Under the pieces are notes generated by a model, which had not been told where the DNA came from, ran no database searches, and was given only the letters and a program-made list of their open reading frames with translations. A program made the position numbers and the translations under genes. Source: Lycium barbarum (lineage: Eukaryota; Streptophyta; Magnoliopsida; Solanales; Solanaceae). From it: a DNA stretch of 64,000 nt. The stretch covers positions 66,434,884 to 66,498,883 of the forward strand of contig NC_083338.1 of the NCBI RefSeq assembly GCF_019175385.1. Direction: 5' to 3'. The first letter of the stretch is position 1, and each line of letters opens with the position of its first letter. Positions 22,276 to 35,725 of the stretch are shown piece after piece.

Positions 22276-24636
22276 TGTCACGACCCGACTCGGGGCCGCG
22301 ACGAGCACCCGGTGCTAGCCCACCCGGGCACCTCTTAGCTTACTCTTATGCGTACATCCAGGTGAGCCACATAATTATACATGCATTTCCATTCATTCGT
22401 CAACTAGTCCCATTTGGGACAACATCACATTTATATCATCATAGGCATCTGTGATACAACAATGTACATGGGCCGACGAGGCTAACAAAATGATATACAA
22501 AACATAGGCCGACAAGGACAAACACATCTACCCACACATAAACATGTCTACGAGCCTCTAAGAGTATAACATATCACATTAGCGGGACAGGACCCCGCTA
22601 TGCCCATGATTATATACACAAAAGAATGAGTACCCAAAAGATATGGCTCCGAAGGAAATGGAGCTCTCTATGTAATATCCGAATAGGCAGCTATGGATCA
22701 AGTCTGTCTCCCTGTGCACCTGCGGGCATGACGCAGCGTCCACAAACAAAAGGACGTCAGTACGAAGAATGTACTGAGTATGTAAAGCATGATCAACATC
22801 GATATATGAGCATAATGAACAACATATGAAATAGCGTAGGAGGGGAGACAATAATATCATCGTCATAGTACTTACCTGCCTTTCGTAGGACTTTCCATTT
22901 TTCATACGTATTTGTACACCTACGTCATCATCCGTATTCCATAATTGTACTCGTACCATACTTGTGCTCATATTCGTATACATATCCTTATTCGTATGCT
23001 TATACATAGTCTTATCACATTCATATTATATATTTAGTCATTTCATATACATAGCATTTTACATAGCATACCCGACCTCATAGGATCGGTGTTTCATACA
23101 TACTTGGCCAACCAAGGCTCAAGGTTACTCATACCTGGCCCTACCAAGGCTTCAGGGTTATCCACACCATCTGCAGAGGTGTGCGCGCGTTTCGTAATTG
23201 TATACATACTTTATACATATTCATATACATATATCCTACCCGGCATTATAAGCTCGGGGTGTCATTATAGCCCTTCATAGGCACATGTAAGTATAATAGC
23301 CCGTAGGCACCTTTAGCATCATTATTATTATCATCTTCATCACTATCATCATCATTTTCGCTACGTCTATATCTTATGCTTACTCATCATATGGGGTGCG
23401 TAGTACAATCGTAGCACATATCGAGGATCGTGAGCTTATGAGCTCGGAGTGTCAATCGTTTGAATACAACATACTCATATAGAGGATTTAAGAGTTTGGC
23501 CAAGGAACCATGCCTTATGAAAGAAGGGTTAGCCTTACATACCTTTTCGTCGGACTATTCTACACTCGCACGCTTCCTTCCAATGCTAGCGTCCATACCT
23601 TCATTAATATCATAACAATGGCCATTAGTCATTCACATTATCCACATTATCTAGATTCCTTAATTTGCCTCTAATTCACCCATATTCATGGTCATAACAT
23701 CCAACTTCGTCCATTCGTCTAAAGTGTCTAGTTCATGATCTTAGTACCATTTATAATACACTCATATCACAACACAACAACGTTCATGATTCAATTCAAA
23801 CTATTCCTCAAAATGTCACTATTCATCATTCGTGACCTACTTGACCATATTTTCTACAATCCATGTATTTCAACTCTTCAATACCTTAAATATCATGTAA
23901 AAATCATGAATCTTACCTTATAAGTTGTAGGAACAAGCTTTGGTTAATAATACTCCACTTTGAGCAAAACCCTAGTTTTTCTCCATTTGGATTTCTTGAC
24001 CTGGATGATCTTTGATGATGTTCTTACTCTTGATTCACCTTGTTTTATGTTGTTGATCCTCAAATATCCGTGAAAACTTGTATAATAAATGTAGAGAGAG
24101 GTTTTAGAGAGAAGTGGTGTAATGTAGAAATGAAATAAAACAAGTCTTGGTCCTCATATTTAATGAATTGAAAATCTGTGCTGAGGTGAACAATGGTCGT
24201 CCATGGAGGTTTACGGTCCATATTCCAGTTTACGGACCGTCCCTCGTGGTCGTCTTTAACCCTAAGCAGAACCATAAACTTTGGCTGCATGCATGGTGAT
24301 TTACGACCATGGTTTACGGGCCGTAAATCACTTTACGGTCCGTCCACCAAGTCGTTTTTAACCATTTACTCGACTGGTAGAAAGTTGAAGTTTTTGCATG
24401 CCAATTTACGACTGCCAGTTTACGGACCGTATTCCATTTTACGGTCCGTATTTTGCACTTTACGACCACTGGGCAGTTTTGCCAACTTTCAACTTTTCAC
24501 ATTTCTCGACTTTTCATTCTAATCATTCTCGTCCGTATACGCACATTGCTCATGAAACATTATACACTCGCACTCCTCGCACACATCACTAGTTCGTTTA
24601 CTTGCGTACCAACGAGAAATTTTCCGAGGTGTAATA
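22276..24636 (-). repeat. E3 5' LTR (2361 bp)
   Basis: The plus strand starts TGTCACGACC beside the PBS and ends at the GACCA duplication. The TTTACGG/CCGTAAA palindrome cluster is at 24200-24475. This LTR type lacks the TTACGTCA hairpin seen in E2. Confidence 0.95.
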
Positions 24637-25421
24637 GACCACTGTTCACCCCGACTGAAATTCATTAAAGATCAAACTTTGAACTAATAAAAAGGGACCA
24701 AAGCCTCATTTTATTTCATTTCTCAGTTACACCATTCAAGAATACTCTAGAACTCTCTCAACATTTCATCCATAGAAATTCAAGGAGAATCAAAGGAAAC
24801 CTAAGACCATCAACACCAAATCCATGCAATAAGTGTATGAAATGCTAGTAAAGGCCAGCTACCTCAAGAAAACTCAAGAAAGGTGAAGTAGGGTTTTGGT
24901 GCAAAAAGGAGAATTCCACTTTAAGCTTGTTCCACCATTATCTAAGGTAAGTTTCACAGCTATACCATGTTATTTAAGGTATTGGGAAGTTAAGATGCTT
25001 GAAATGTAGAAGAACATGGAAAATGGGTCTAGTGAATAGTATCACCATTGAATGATAGTTGAGTGGAACCATGAAAGTTAATATGCTATGATCACAAATA
25101 CGTTATAAATGACGTATAGACCATGGAATAAGTGTGAAGTGAGTAAAATTATGATGACAAGCAAAAACCATAAAATGTGGGGGAAATTGGAGGGAAATGG
25201 TGGATTTTGCGTAAGGTATATAAATGACGATTGTTGCTTGCAATATTATGGGTGTTGTAGTAAATGTTGGGAGTTGCAATCGAACGGAGAGAAGGGTAGT
25301 AGAAACAAAGGAAATGCCGCCTAATTTTCCCTAGAAATAACGACGTGTTCTGATGGTCGATTAACTAACGTTAATACGATTTTCTCATGAAGGTAACGAC
25401 GTGACATCGAAGGAAGACAAG
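24637..25421 (+). repeat. E2 3' LTR, part 2
   Basis: Begins with the second GACCA copy of E3, then CTGTTCACCCCGACTG as in 6495 onward of the 5' LTR. It ends with ACAAG (25417-25421), the TSD of solo LTR B. Confidence 0.94.
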
Positions 25422-27852
25422 TGTCACGACCCGACTCGGGGCCGCGACGAGCACCCGGTGCTAGCCCACCCGGGCACCCTCTTAGCTTACTCTTATGCTT
25501 ACATCTAGGTGAGCCACATAATTATACATGTATTTCCATTCATTCGTCAACTAGTCCCATTTGGAGAACAACCCATTTATATCATCATAGGCATCTATGC
25601 CACATCAATGTACATGGGCCCACGTGGCTAACAAAATGATATACTAAACATAGGCCGACAAGGCCAACACATCTACCCACACACACACATATCTACGAGC
25701 CTCTAAGAGTATAACATATCACATTAGCGGGACAGGACCCCGCTATGCCCATAATTATATACACAAAAAATGAGTACCCAAAAGATATGGCTCCGAAGGA
25801 AATGGAGCTCTCTATGTAATCTCCAAATAGGCAGCTATGGATCAAGTCTGTCTCCCTGTGCACCTGTGGGCATGACGCAGCATCCACAAACAAAAGGACG
25901 TCAGTACGAAGAATGTACTTAGTATGTAAAGCGTGATTAACATCAATATAGAAGCATCATAGACAATATATGAAGTGGCATAGGAGGGAAGACAATAATA
26001 TCATCATCATGGCACTTACCTGCCTTTCATAGGAACTTTCCATTTCTCAAGCGTATTTCATAATAGTGCTCGTACCCTACTTGGGCTCATATTCGCATAC
26101 ATGTCCTTATTCGTATTTGTATACATAGTCTTTTCACATTCATATTCATATTATACACATAGCCATACACTTATATACATACATAGAGTGCCCGACCATA
26201 AGGTTCGGTGTTTCATACGTACTTAGCCAACCAAGGCTCAATGTTACTTCTACCTGGCCCTACCAAGGCTTCAGGGTTATCCGTACCATCTGTAGAGGTG
26301 TGCGCGCGTTACGTAATCGTATACATACTTTATACATAATCATACACATATATACGTCCATATACATATATTCTACCCGGCATTATAAGCTCGGGGTGTC
26401 ATTATAGCCCTTCATAGGCACATGTGAATATAATAGCCCGTAGGAACCTTTAGAATCATTTTTATTATCATCGTCATCACTATCATCATCATTGTTGCTA
26501 CATCCATATCTTAGGCTTACTCGTCATATGAGGGGCGTAGTACAATCGTAGTACATGTTAAGGATCGTGAGCTTATGAGCTCGGAGTGTCAATCACTTGA
26601 ATACAACATACTCATATAGAGGAATTAGAAGTTTGGCCAAGAATCATGCCTTATGAAAGAAGGGTTAGCCTTACATACCTTTTCGTCGGACTATTCTACA
26701 CTTGCACGTTTCCTTTCAATGCTAGCGTCTATACCTTCATTAATATCATAACAATGGCCATTAGTCATTCACATCATCCACATTATCTAGAATTCTCAAT
26801 TTGCTTCTAATTCTCCCATATTTATGGTCATGACCTCCAACTTCGTCCATTCGTCTAAAGTGTCTAGTTCATGATCTTAGTACCATTTATAATACATTCA
26901 TATCGTAACACAACAACATTCATAATTCAATTCAAACTATTCCTCAAAATGTCACTATTCACCATTCATGACCTAGTTGACCACATTTTCTACAATCCAT
27001 GTATTTTAATTCTCCAATACCTTAAACATCTTGTAAAAATCATGAATATTACCTTAGAAGTTGTAGGTACAAGCTTTGGTTGATAATACTCCTCTTTGAG
27101 CAAAACCCTAGTTTTTCTCCATTTGGATTTCTTGACTTGGATGATCCTTGATGATTCCCTTATCCTTGATTCACTTGTCTTAATGTTATTGATGGCTCAT
27201 AATCCTTGAAAACTCATATAATAAATGTAGAGAGAAGTTTTAGAGAGAAGTGGTGTAATGTTGTAATGAAATAAGACAATTCTTGATCCTCACATTTAAT
27301 GAATTGAAAAATCTGTGCTGGGTGAACAGTGGCCGTCCATGGAGGTTTACGGCCCGTATTCCACTATACGGCTCGTCCTCCATGGGCGTAATTAACCATT
27401 TCCAGAACCAGAAGCTGGGCTGCCTTCATGGTGGTTTACGACCATGGTTTACGGGCCGTAAATCACTTTACAGTCCGTCCACCTGGTCGTATTTAACCAT
27501 TTCCTCGGCTGGCAGAAAGTTGAAACCTTGCATGGCAGTTTACGACTGCCAGTTTACGGACCGTATTGCAATTTACGGTCCGTATTTTGCGATTTACGAC
27601 CACTGGGCAGTTGCAATTCTGCAACTTCCCATATTTCTTAGACTTCTCATTTTAATCACCCCCGTCCATGCACATGCATTGCTCACCTTGTATCTCATCT
27701 TAACTTAGCCAAATTCCTCGTGTCACATCGGATACTTTCGAAATCTCGCCTAAGGTCATCAACGTCGTTTCTTGCTCATGGACATCATGCACTCATATTC
27801 ATCACTAGTTCATTCTCTTGCGTACCAACGGAAAATTTTCCGAGGTGTAACA
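25422..27852 (-). repeat. Solo LTR B (2431 bp), TSD ACAAG
   Basis: The plus strand begins TGTCACGACCCG and ends GAGGTGTAACA. ACAAG is at 25417-25421 and 27853-27857. It is the same LTR type as the E3 5' LTR, with the palindrome cluster at 27335-27605. There is no internal domain. Confidence 0.95.
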
Positions 27853-29063
27853 ACAAGTGAACGACGACTTAGCTAAGCGATCAAGGTATGTGAGGCTAGT
27901 CCTTTCTTTCCAATGGCATGAATCCTATAGTACGAGTTCTTTTCCTCTTCATGAGTTCATGCATCCCGAGAAGCTAAAAGCCTATATTCCTACATGTCTA
28001 TATAAGATAAGAAGTATGCCATGATGATGCCATATTCACAATGATGTCCTTTATTGCTCACACTCACCTAATGTACTAATTCCTTCAAGGTGAGGCAGAA
28101 TGTCGATTATTACTCCATAATGAAATCGAGGGATCACGACCTTACGTCACCCCGATAGAGTATAGATGATCTTCAGCCTTATGCATGTATTATGTTAAGA
28201 TAAGCATATTTTGATAAACATATTATTATAAGTATTTTATTACGAGCATGTCATGATTGCATCACACCGCACCTAGTTGGCCGGGCAGTCACCGCTACGG
28301 CGGGCAGCTATACGGATACACCACGACCTTCGGGCGTGGGCAGACACCACTAGTGGGCGGCGGCATGAGATGGTACCCCGGACGCGGGAGGCCTGGACGC
28401 AGGCTTAGATTATTGATTATCACACCGTTCCGACATGGACGGGCAGCTTGCATGTCATGCATTTATGATATTATGATAAGTATGAGTAAGATAGTATGCA
28501 TTACTTCTCTTATGATATTTATTCAGATTCAGATGTTCTTATTGATGCTCTTACTATATTGTTGTTGCTCTTCTTCACTGTTATGCCTCTCATAATCAGT
28601 ACAATATTCGTACTGACGTCCTTTTCCTTGAACGCTAATGTTCATGCCCACAGGTAGGCAAGGAGGCGAGCTTGATCTAGACACTTAGGAGCTGTTAGCC
28701 GTCGAGAGCACTCCATTTTCCGGAGGTGCTTATGATTATTCTTTTGGTACATATGCATGTATATATTTTTGGAATGACGGAGTCTTGTTCAGTCCATTGT
28801 ATTTTATGTCAGTAGAGGCTCGTAGATGCGTAGTGTGGGTAGCATGGTCTCACATCTTTCATGTATATGTGCACTCATTATTTTGATGTATTAAACCTTT
28901 CTATATTCAAAAGTATTTATGTTTTCATACAAATTATGAACTTTTCCATGTTTGAGTATGAATGGGATAATAAGGCATTAATCGAGTAAGGAGAGTAATA
29001 GAACGAGCGGTGCTCGGCGGTTAGCCCCGGGTACCCGTCGCGGCCCCTAGCTGGGTCGTGACA
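27853..29063 (+). repeat. E2 3' LTR, part 3
   Basis: Resumes with TGAACGACGACTTAGC as in 7281 onward and ends GGGTCGTGACA at 29063, followed by TSD CCTTG. It includes TTACGTCA at 28142-28149 and the double hairpin at 28597-28636. Confidence 0.95.
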
Positions 29064-29800
29064 CCTTGGGTGCAAACACTTCACTCAAGAAAAACCCTAG
29101 TTTTTCCTCCAATGAGATTTCTTGACTTAAAAGATCTTAATGGGTTTCCTTACACTTGATTCACTTGATTTGTGTTGTTGATGACTAATAATCCTTGAAA
29201 ACTTGTGGAATAAATGTAGAGAGATGTTTTAGAGAGAAGGGATGAAATGTGGAAATGAAATAATAAACTTGGATCCCTTATTTAATGACTTAAAATCTGA
29301 TCTGGAGTGAACAACACAGTGGCAGTAAACTTGGTTTACGGTCCGTATTCCATTTTACGGACCGTCCTTCGTGGTCGTATTTAATCATAACAGAACCAGA
29401 AACTCAGGCTGAGACGTGGTGATTTACGGACACAATTTACGGGCCGTAAACCACTTTACGGTCCGTATTTCAGGTCGTATTTAACCATTTGATCATTTGG
29501 CAGAAAGTTGAAGTTTTGGAAGCCAAGATACGACATGGCAATTTACGGGCCGTATACCACTTTACGGTCCGTATTTCATTTTACGTTCAACTGGCCAAAA
29601 TGCAAATCTGCAACTTTCCACATTTTCAGAACCTATAATTAGTCATTATGGAGCATAACCTATCTCTTATTGCAATTGCCTTCGTAATCTTACTTAGGGT
29701 CGTCAAATGTTATTTCTTACTCATGAAAATATCGGATACTCGTACTCCTCGCGGGTCCATTCACTTGGGCAACAATGGGGGATTTTTCCGAGGTGTAACA
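29064..29800 (-). repeat. E1 5' LTR, 5' portion
   Basis: After the second CCTTG copy (29064-29068) the E1 LTR resumes. The palindrome cluster is at 29325-29590, and the LTR start (minus strand TGTTACACC) is at 29800-29792. Confidence 0.93.
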
Positions 29801-30454
29801 CTAGGGGCCATGACGGGTACCCGGGGCTAACCACCGAGCACCGCTCATGCCATTACCCATCGTACACATCAAGCGTTCATTCATTAATCTTTTACTCAAA
29901 TCATAGGAAAATCATTTTTCATTTGGAAACATAATTACATATATGCATAAGCCCTTCGACTATCAAAATAATGTACATACAATAGGGACATCGTGAGACC
30001 ATGCTACCCACACATACGTATCTACGAGCCTCTACTATAGTACTAGACATATGGACGGGACAGGACCCCGTCGTGCCCAAAACATATATGTACACAAAAT
30101 AGTAAATCAATAGCACCTCCGAAATAATGGAGTGCTCTCAAAAGTCTGCTTATCAGCTTCTATAAATCTGGGTCGCCTCCCTGTCTACCTGTGGGCATGA
30201 ACACAGCGTCCAATGAAAACGGACGTCAGTACAAATATTGTACTGAGTATATAAGGCATGAAAATGAACACAATATAGAAATCATAAGACATAAGATGAT
30301 GATATAACCTGCGTAACTTTTAAGGGTGGATACCTTTCATACATATATCATATATATTCGTAGTACATGTATCATCATAGCGCATACATCATCGTATCAT
30401 ATATATCATAGTACCATATCTGCTCATACACATTAAACATTATCCGTATTCAGC

Positions 30455-30513
30455 CATGTAGTGGCTCAACAATATCCGTATTCGGCCACGTAGTGGCTCG
30501 ACAACATCACATA
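30455..30513. repeat. Short tandem duplication in the outer LTR
   Basis: Two adjacent copies of about 30 bp, each with ATCCGTATTC, then GCCA and GTAGTGGCTC. They differ at a few C/T positions. Confidence 0.8.
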
Positions 30514-30659
30514 CATGTCTTCCTTACCCGACCATAACAAGGCTCGGTATATCTCATCATCATCATTGCCATCACTACATAAATCTTTTATCATCACATA
30601 CATCTCATAAGATTATCATAACTTTTCATAGAGCATGCATTTGAATTTAAAGACAATCT

Positions 30660-31380
30660 ATGAAAATTATATCATATTCGTAGCATGAACTTTGTAAAAA
30701 TATCGTATGATAGACTTTATAATCTCTAAACTTGGGCTCATCATTACCATCATCGTATCTATGGCATATCTCTTACCTTTATCTCATATGAAATCCTCTA
30801 TGAACATAGACTCGTAATTCTTCTGAAACATTTGTCATAGGGCATGCATTAGAGCTTATAGACAATCTATGACAATATCGTGGTGACATAAGGTCGAGAA
30901 CCCCGATTACATTATGGAGTGATGATATTCATTATATCTCACCTTGGAGGAACTAACATTTTAAGGCGAGTGTACACCACGAACAACATCAAAGGATCGT
31001 AAGTAGGATCATTAACTTCATGGACACCATATCTTGCTTTAGAATCTCTAGGCTTAGACTTATCATCATCATTATCATATTCGTGACATATTTCTCATCT
31101 TTCTCTCATAAGAAGCTCTTTATCAATGTTGACTCATACTTCCCGGAATGTAAGAAAGTCATGGAGAGGTAGGGCAATAATATCATAGGAATCATATAAG
31201 GATCATTAGCTTCGTAGGAATGTCATATCATGAGCTTTAGGACTTTTAGACTTAGATTCATCATCAATATTGTCACGCTCGTAACGTATCTCTTTTCTTT
31301 ATCCTGTATGAAGCTCTTTATAATCGTAGACTCATAATTTCCGATATGTAGGAAAATCATGGAAAAATAGAAGGATTCAT
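30660..31380. repeat. Three imperfect repeats of about 190-220 bp in the outer LTR
   Basis: Near 30700, 31010 and 31195 the same series recurs: a CTTTATAATCTCTA-like start, a CATCATTA tract, CATATCTCTT, then AAGCTCTTTAT with GACTCATA. Copies are diverged and one is separated by a block containing the decayed TGACATAAGG hairpin (30880-30910). Confidence 0.6.
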
Positions 31381-32735
31381 GCCATAGGAGTAATGCCTTG
31401 GAAAGAAGGGACTAGCCTTACATATCTCTTTCGTTTAACAATTCCATCGCTTACTTGTTCTCCTTCAACGCTCACGTTGTTTCCTTCAAGAGAGTTCGCA
31501 TTAACATTAGCTAATTGATCATATGAACGTGCTTACTAAAGCTAGAGAAAATTGGGCAGCATTTCCTTAGTTTATACAACTTTCCTCATAGCATATATCA
31601 ATTCCCAAACGTCTGTAATAACATTCACAACATTATAACCAACAATCTTTATTCATCTACATTATCCACATTCCACAATTTCACTTCAATTCATCCATAA
31701 TCATGGTCGTAGTATACTAGTACGTTTTCTCACATATAATGCTTATCTCGTGTCCTTAATATCATTTATAGCATAATCATAATCACAATATATCAAGAAT
31801 CTTTACTCAACCCAAGCTACTACTCACCAACATCACTATTCTCGCATTCAAGACCCATTTCCTATATCCCTCTACAATCCAAGTGTTTCAACTTCTCAAT
31901 ACCTTAAACAACATACAAATACTATAAAACTTACCTTAGATGGTGTAGGAATAATCCTTTGGTGGAAATACTTCTCTTGAGCCAAAACCCTAGTTCACCT
32001 CCAATGAAATTTCTTGACTTGGATGAACTTTAATGTGTTTATTACACTTAATTTTGTTGGTTTGATGAAGTTGATCACCAATCTCTCTTGGGTTCTTGTA
32101 GATGAAGAGTGTGGAAGGTTCTAGTGAGTTCTTGAGTCGTGGAGTAGAAATGAGAATGAAATAAATGAACTTGGGGTGCTCTTTTATAAAATAAAAATCT
32201 GTCCCGACATTATTATACGGACACTTATACGGTCCGTAAAAATTTATACGGTCCGTATAAGTGACCGTGAAATCATCCCAACCACACTTCGCTTCTGTAA
32301 TCATTATACGGCACATTATACGGTCCGTATAATTTTATACGATCCGTATAAGTGACCGTATAATCCCATCAGTGAGGGACCTTTACTGTGACGATCCTGC
32401 GGACCATTATACGGACCGTATAATTGGTCGTATAATCTATCTCTCTCCGATTTTGTTCTCGTCACTTCGTTTGATCTCCAATCCTTATGGAACCTTCTTG
32501 ACACTTGTTTAACACCTCATTAACAATCTAAGGGACATTATAACTCTTCTCCAAAACATCATTAAGCCATCATTAATTCGATACACATAAATCTTGCCCG
32601 ACACACCACCTATACCATGCTTTCCTTAACAACTTATGTCTTCTAACTCACATGTCTTTGAAATCTCATTTAGATTCATCAAATGTTATATCTTGGAGAG
32701 GCGGTGATTTGAGATACAATCATCGAGGTGTAACA

Positions 32736-34100
32736 ATGGTGAGGTGTGACAAGGATGAGATAGTGGAAAGGCGGTGATTTGAGATGGAAAGAAGTGAGGT
32801 GTGAGTTGGTTTAAGTAGAAAAGAGACGAAGTACAAAGAGGTGTGAAAAGGAATTTTGAAGAGTCCTTCTTTGAAAGAAGGGGATTTGATATTGGTATAT
32901 TTTCAAGAAAGTCATCATGACTCACTCTTTCTTTTCTCAAGGCTCTCTTAATGATGGCTTATCTAGACTAGAGTAGTAAAAGCAAGTTGTCCGTGTTGTT
33001 CCATGATCTGAATGTATAATTGACTACCAGGGAAAGAAAATATACCTGAAGAGTAAATGACTAACCATATGCAATCTTTGATTTAGGCCAGTTTCTGTGA
33101 CAGTCACAAAGTTAACTTCAAGAGATCATGAACCTGTTATAGTATAGGACATACAACTAAATGCACAAGACTGTACAATATTCTTTTCTTTTAGAAACAA
33201 ATTTAATCTGAGACAGGCTTGTTAGCAAATTCTAAGGTGGACATGTGCAACTTTAATCCCTTTCGGTACTAACATGATTCTTTATTCTAAGTTGGTTGTG
33301 GGAATTCTTCAATTTTATCAGTCACAATTTTTTAGACAAATTAAGACCCCCTTAGTAATTTTCTCACAAGAGCTATGTCTTCTATTAGAACAGTGTATAG
33401 CCTTAACCCTAACCATAACTTTTAGTGGCATTGTTAGCATATTCTTGAAAATAAATTGCATACCAGACTCCTTTATTCTTTCCCACCTCATCGTGACTGA
33501 GCACAGCACAAGACCTAACCATATATTGTTGCTTCCACACAGGATATCCTCTTTGAGAACTGCTTCCTTAGTGACCCTAATTCATAGCAATAGACTGTAC
33601 CTGTTGTGACCCGTTATGTTCCTTATTTTGTGACAGCTCAGCACTAAACTAGAATCAATGGCACTGTCTGGGATCAGGTTGAGCCACTTGTTCCACTGAT
33701 CCTCCTATATCCATCTAACAGAACCGGTTCTGTAACTCATTTTAAGCCCACAATCGTATCCATATTTCGGTCCCTTATTTTTGCAGCAGTTTCTTACAAT
33801 ACTGTGATGGGCTTGCACTCTTATCTTCCCCTAGGTACTGGAAGTTGAGGTTGATTTAACTTGGTTCAATGATTGATAGCTTCATCAGATGTTCCTCTTG
33901 TCTTGGTGCAGCTAGCTTTCTTTATGTGGGGGTGTTTCCTTCATCCAGGCAACCCATTTTGTAACCTGCTTTGAATTTTTTAACACACGTTTCCTCTATC
34001 CTTAAGCATTCCTCCTTTCCTTCTCCCTTCCTAAAATTAAGAGTGAACAAAATTATTGTTTCTATTTCTATTGTGTGCCTTTGAACAGGCACTTTCATAT
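32736..34100. other. Flanking DNA without recognisable genes
   Basis: No gypsy LTR homology. Short open frames (for example 111 aa at 33274-33609, plus) show no domain and have the look of chance frames. A 17-bp segment GGCGGTGATTTGAGATN recurs at about 32700 and 32770 on both sides of the outer LTR end. The right part may be degraded copia pol on the minus strand, but I cannot show it. Confidence 0.5.
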
Positions 34101-35702
34101 GTCTACTCAGCTTGCTTTTTGTCACTCTTTCTTACAAGAATGATCAGAGCTTAGTGTTAGGAGCCCAGTCTTGCTTGGGTCCCTTTTCTTTATAGCTGGA
34201 GGGCATTTGTGTTTTCTTTGTCTCTCTAGACCTTGTACAAAAGAACCTGTTGACTTTACCTATTCCACCCTTCTTTCCAAAGTGTCGATCTGCGATTTTT
34301 TACTTTATTACTTTGTAACCAGTATTAGCAAGGTACTTGACTTCTAGTCGATCAACTTTCTCATGTATAGTACCCACCTTTTCTTCTGAGAATTCAGGCT
34401 CATGAGCCCCATTTTATTATTGGTTCCGTATTGGTGGTCAACTTTAGTACTTCAACTCAGAAGGTTGAGATGCATAAGCCAAGTTGAGTTACTTGTTCCT
34501 TCAGCCAGTGATTTTCCTTGTAAGTTGTATTTTTGCTCTCCTTGAAATATGTGAGCTCACTCTTTAGACTGGCAATGGTACTATGCAACTTAACTCTCTC
34601 AGCACCAATGTCCTGATATTTATTGGTCAAGTTTACTACCAAGGTCATGAGACCTTTCTTAGACAAGTCATCTAGCTTTCTAAGGTCAAGAATACCCTCC
34701 CTAGTTTCTTTATTGATTTCATAATTTGAGTCTTGACTAGCCATGACTGCAATGTGATTTACTTTCACCACATAATCCTCCATGGATCTTGAGTTCCATG
34801 CCGCTATCATAGTCTTTTCAATTTAGATCCCCATGGTGGGCAACTTTTGATGTTCAAGCCAGATTCCTCATCCATGAAACCTCTTGACTCCTTGTCCTAG
34901 ATCTGCCTTCTTCAGGTTTTCCTTTCTTGAAGTCCTTTCCATGCCTGTAGACATCTATCTCCTATTTCTCATTATCGGAGTTACAATCAGTTCGTGTGTC
35001 TTCTATATCTGAAGAGTTCTGCTTAACTTGGTGGCCCTTTTTCGATTCATGAGCTTCCAGATGAGCAAATAGGTCCTCCATTAACATATTGCTAATTTCA
35101 TGCCCTTCTTCAATAGTTGTCACACTTGTATCCCATGAGGGAGGAAGACTCCTCAAAATTTTCCTGATTAGTTCTTCTATAGTGAAGACCTTTTCAAAGA
35201 GCATAAGTTTACTCACAATACTTACAAATCTTGTGAGCATGCCTATGACTGATTCCTTGCTTCCCATAGAAAATAGCTCATGCTTTCTCATGAGCTTATC
35301 TAGTTTGAGTCATTTTTCTTGAGACGTATCTCCATGAGTCAGTGTCGGCAGTTCCCAAATTTCTTTGGCACTGGAGCATTCGGAAACTTTGTTGTAATCT
35401 ACAGTTTATAGACTGCAACATAGAATATGAACAGTTGTTGAATTTAGTTCGAATGCCCTGAAATCTTCACCAGATAATTCTTTTTCAATTTTAGGTCTCT
35501 TTGTGCACTCCGATCTGGTTGTAGTGGGAACAAGTGGTCCTCTCGTTGTAATCAACCAGAGATTGTAGTCCACAACCATCAAGTAAGTATCCATATGGTT
35601 CTTCCATAAAGCAAAGTGCTCTACATTTAATCGTAGTGGCTTGTGAATTGGTCTCCCTTTACTAAGTCCTTTAGGTGGTGCAGCATCCATCATGATCCTC
35701 AA
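34100..35702 (-). pseudogene. Ty1/copia gag (UBN2 type) relic, start of protease
   Basis: On the minus strand the Met at 35702 opens a copia gag-like reading with GRPIHKPLRLN and WKNHMDTYLM. After a TAG at 35408-35406 the frame continues through VSECSSAKEIWE, crosses a TGA near 35316 and reads KLMRKHELFSMG, MLTRFVSIVSKL and LRSLPPSWDTSVTTIEE, which is a UBN2-like domain. A Lys/Glu-rich likely coiled coil lies at 34457-34810. Further on, GPKQDWAP (about 34170) and a degenerate LSRHMK (about 34095) resemble the gag-protease linker and the protease start. It has several stops and shifts and is clearly dead. Confidence 0.8.
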
Positions 35703-35725
35703 TTAAGATGTTAGCCTCTTTGACG

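Larger units (their letters stand above)
14080..24636 (-). mobile_element. E3: Ty3/gypsy (Tekay-like) element with truncated 3' LTR
   Basis: Runs from TGTCACGAC at 14080 to GAGGTGTAATA at 24636, flanked by GACCA on both sides. On the minus strand it has a 5' LTR (22276-24636), PBS, leader, gag-pol and a 3' LTR (14080-14924 plus 17304-17386) that lost most of its 5' half. A solo LTR sits inside the 3' LTR. The inner terminus reads ATA rather than ACA on the plus strand, a small mutation. Confidence 0.95.
6101..29063 (+). mobile_element. E2: full-length Ty3/gypsy (Tekay-like) element, host of E3 and a solo LTR
   Basis: Both LTRs, PBS, gag-pol in one frame, polypurine tract and a matching 5-bp TSD are present. 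It is broken only by later insertions in its 3' LTR: E3 at 14080-24636 and a solo LTR at 25422-27852. Removing these insertions and their TSD copies leaves about 9.9 kb. The two LTRs look about 97% alike in the stretches compared by eye. Element boundaries are read directly; the lineage is from family knowledge. Confidence 0.96.
1..29800 (-). mobile_element. E1: Ty3/gypsy (Tekay-like chromovirus) element, left end outside window, interrupted by E2
   Basis: Reading on the minus strand from 29800: a 5' LTR starting TGTTACACC, interrupted by E2 at 6101-29063, then the leader, gag, protease, RT, RNase H and integrase, which run off the window at position 1. The E1 pieces in the window are 1-6100 and 29069-29800. 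The sequence right of 29800 is the interior of another LTR, so E1 sits inside that LTR; its TSD cannot be checked because the other end is outside. The domain order and initiator-Met PBS remnant support Ty3/gypsy. The Tekay assignment is from family knowledge. Confidence 0.9.
29801..32735 (-). repeat. Outer LTR hosting E1 (partial, 2935 bp)
   Basis: Resembles the solo LTR A type from ...TAGGGGCCATGACGGG onward and ends GAGGTGTAACA at 32735. The bases to the right are not a polypurine tract complement, so this is a 5' or solo LTR and the DNA beyond is flank. It carries diverged internal repeats of about 200 bp and a palindrome cluster of the variant form TTATACGG-CCGTATAA (32213-32440). Confidence 0.88.

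Noticed and set aside
22579..23007. 142-aa minus-strand frame, similar to 14384-14788 and 25693-25893
   Set aside because: It is LTR sequence read in the LTR sense strand. It recurs with each LTR copy, but stops and lengths differ and no domain is present.
33274..33609. 111-aa plus-strand frame
   Set aside because: No motif, no neighbouring exon signals and unremarkable composition. Not enough to call a gene.
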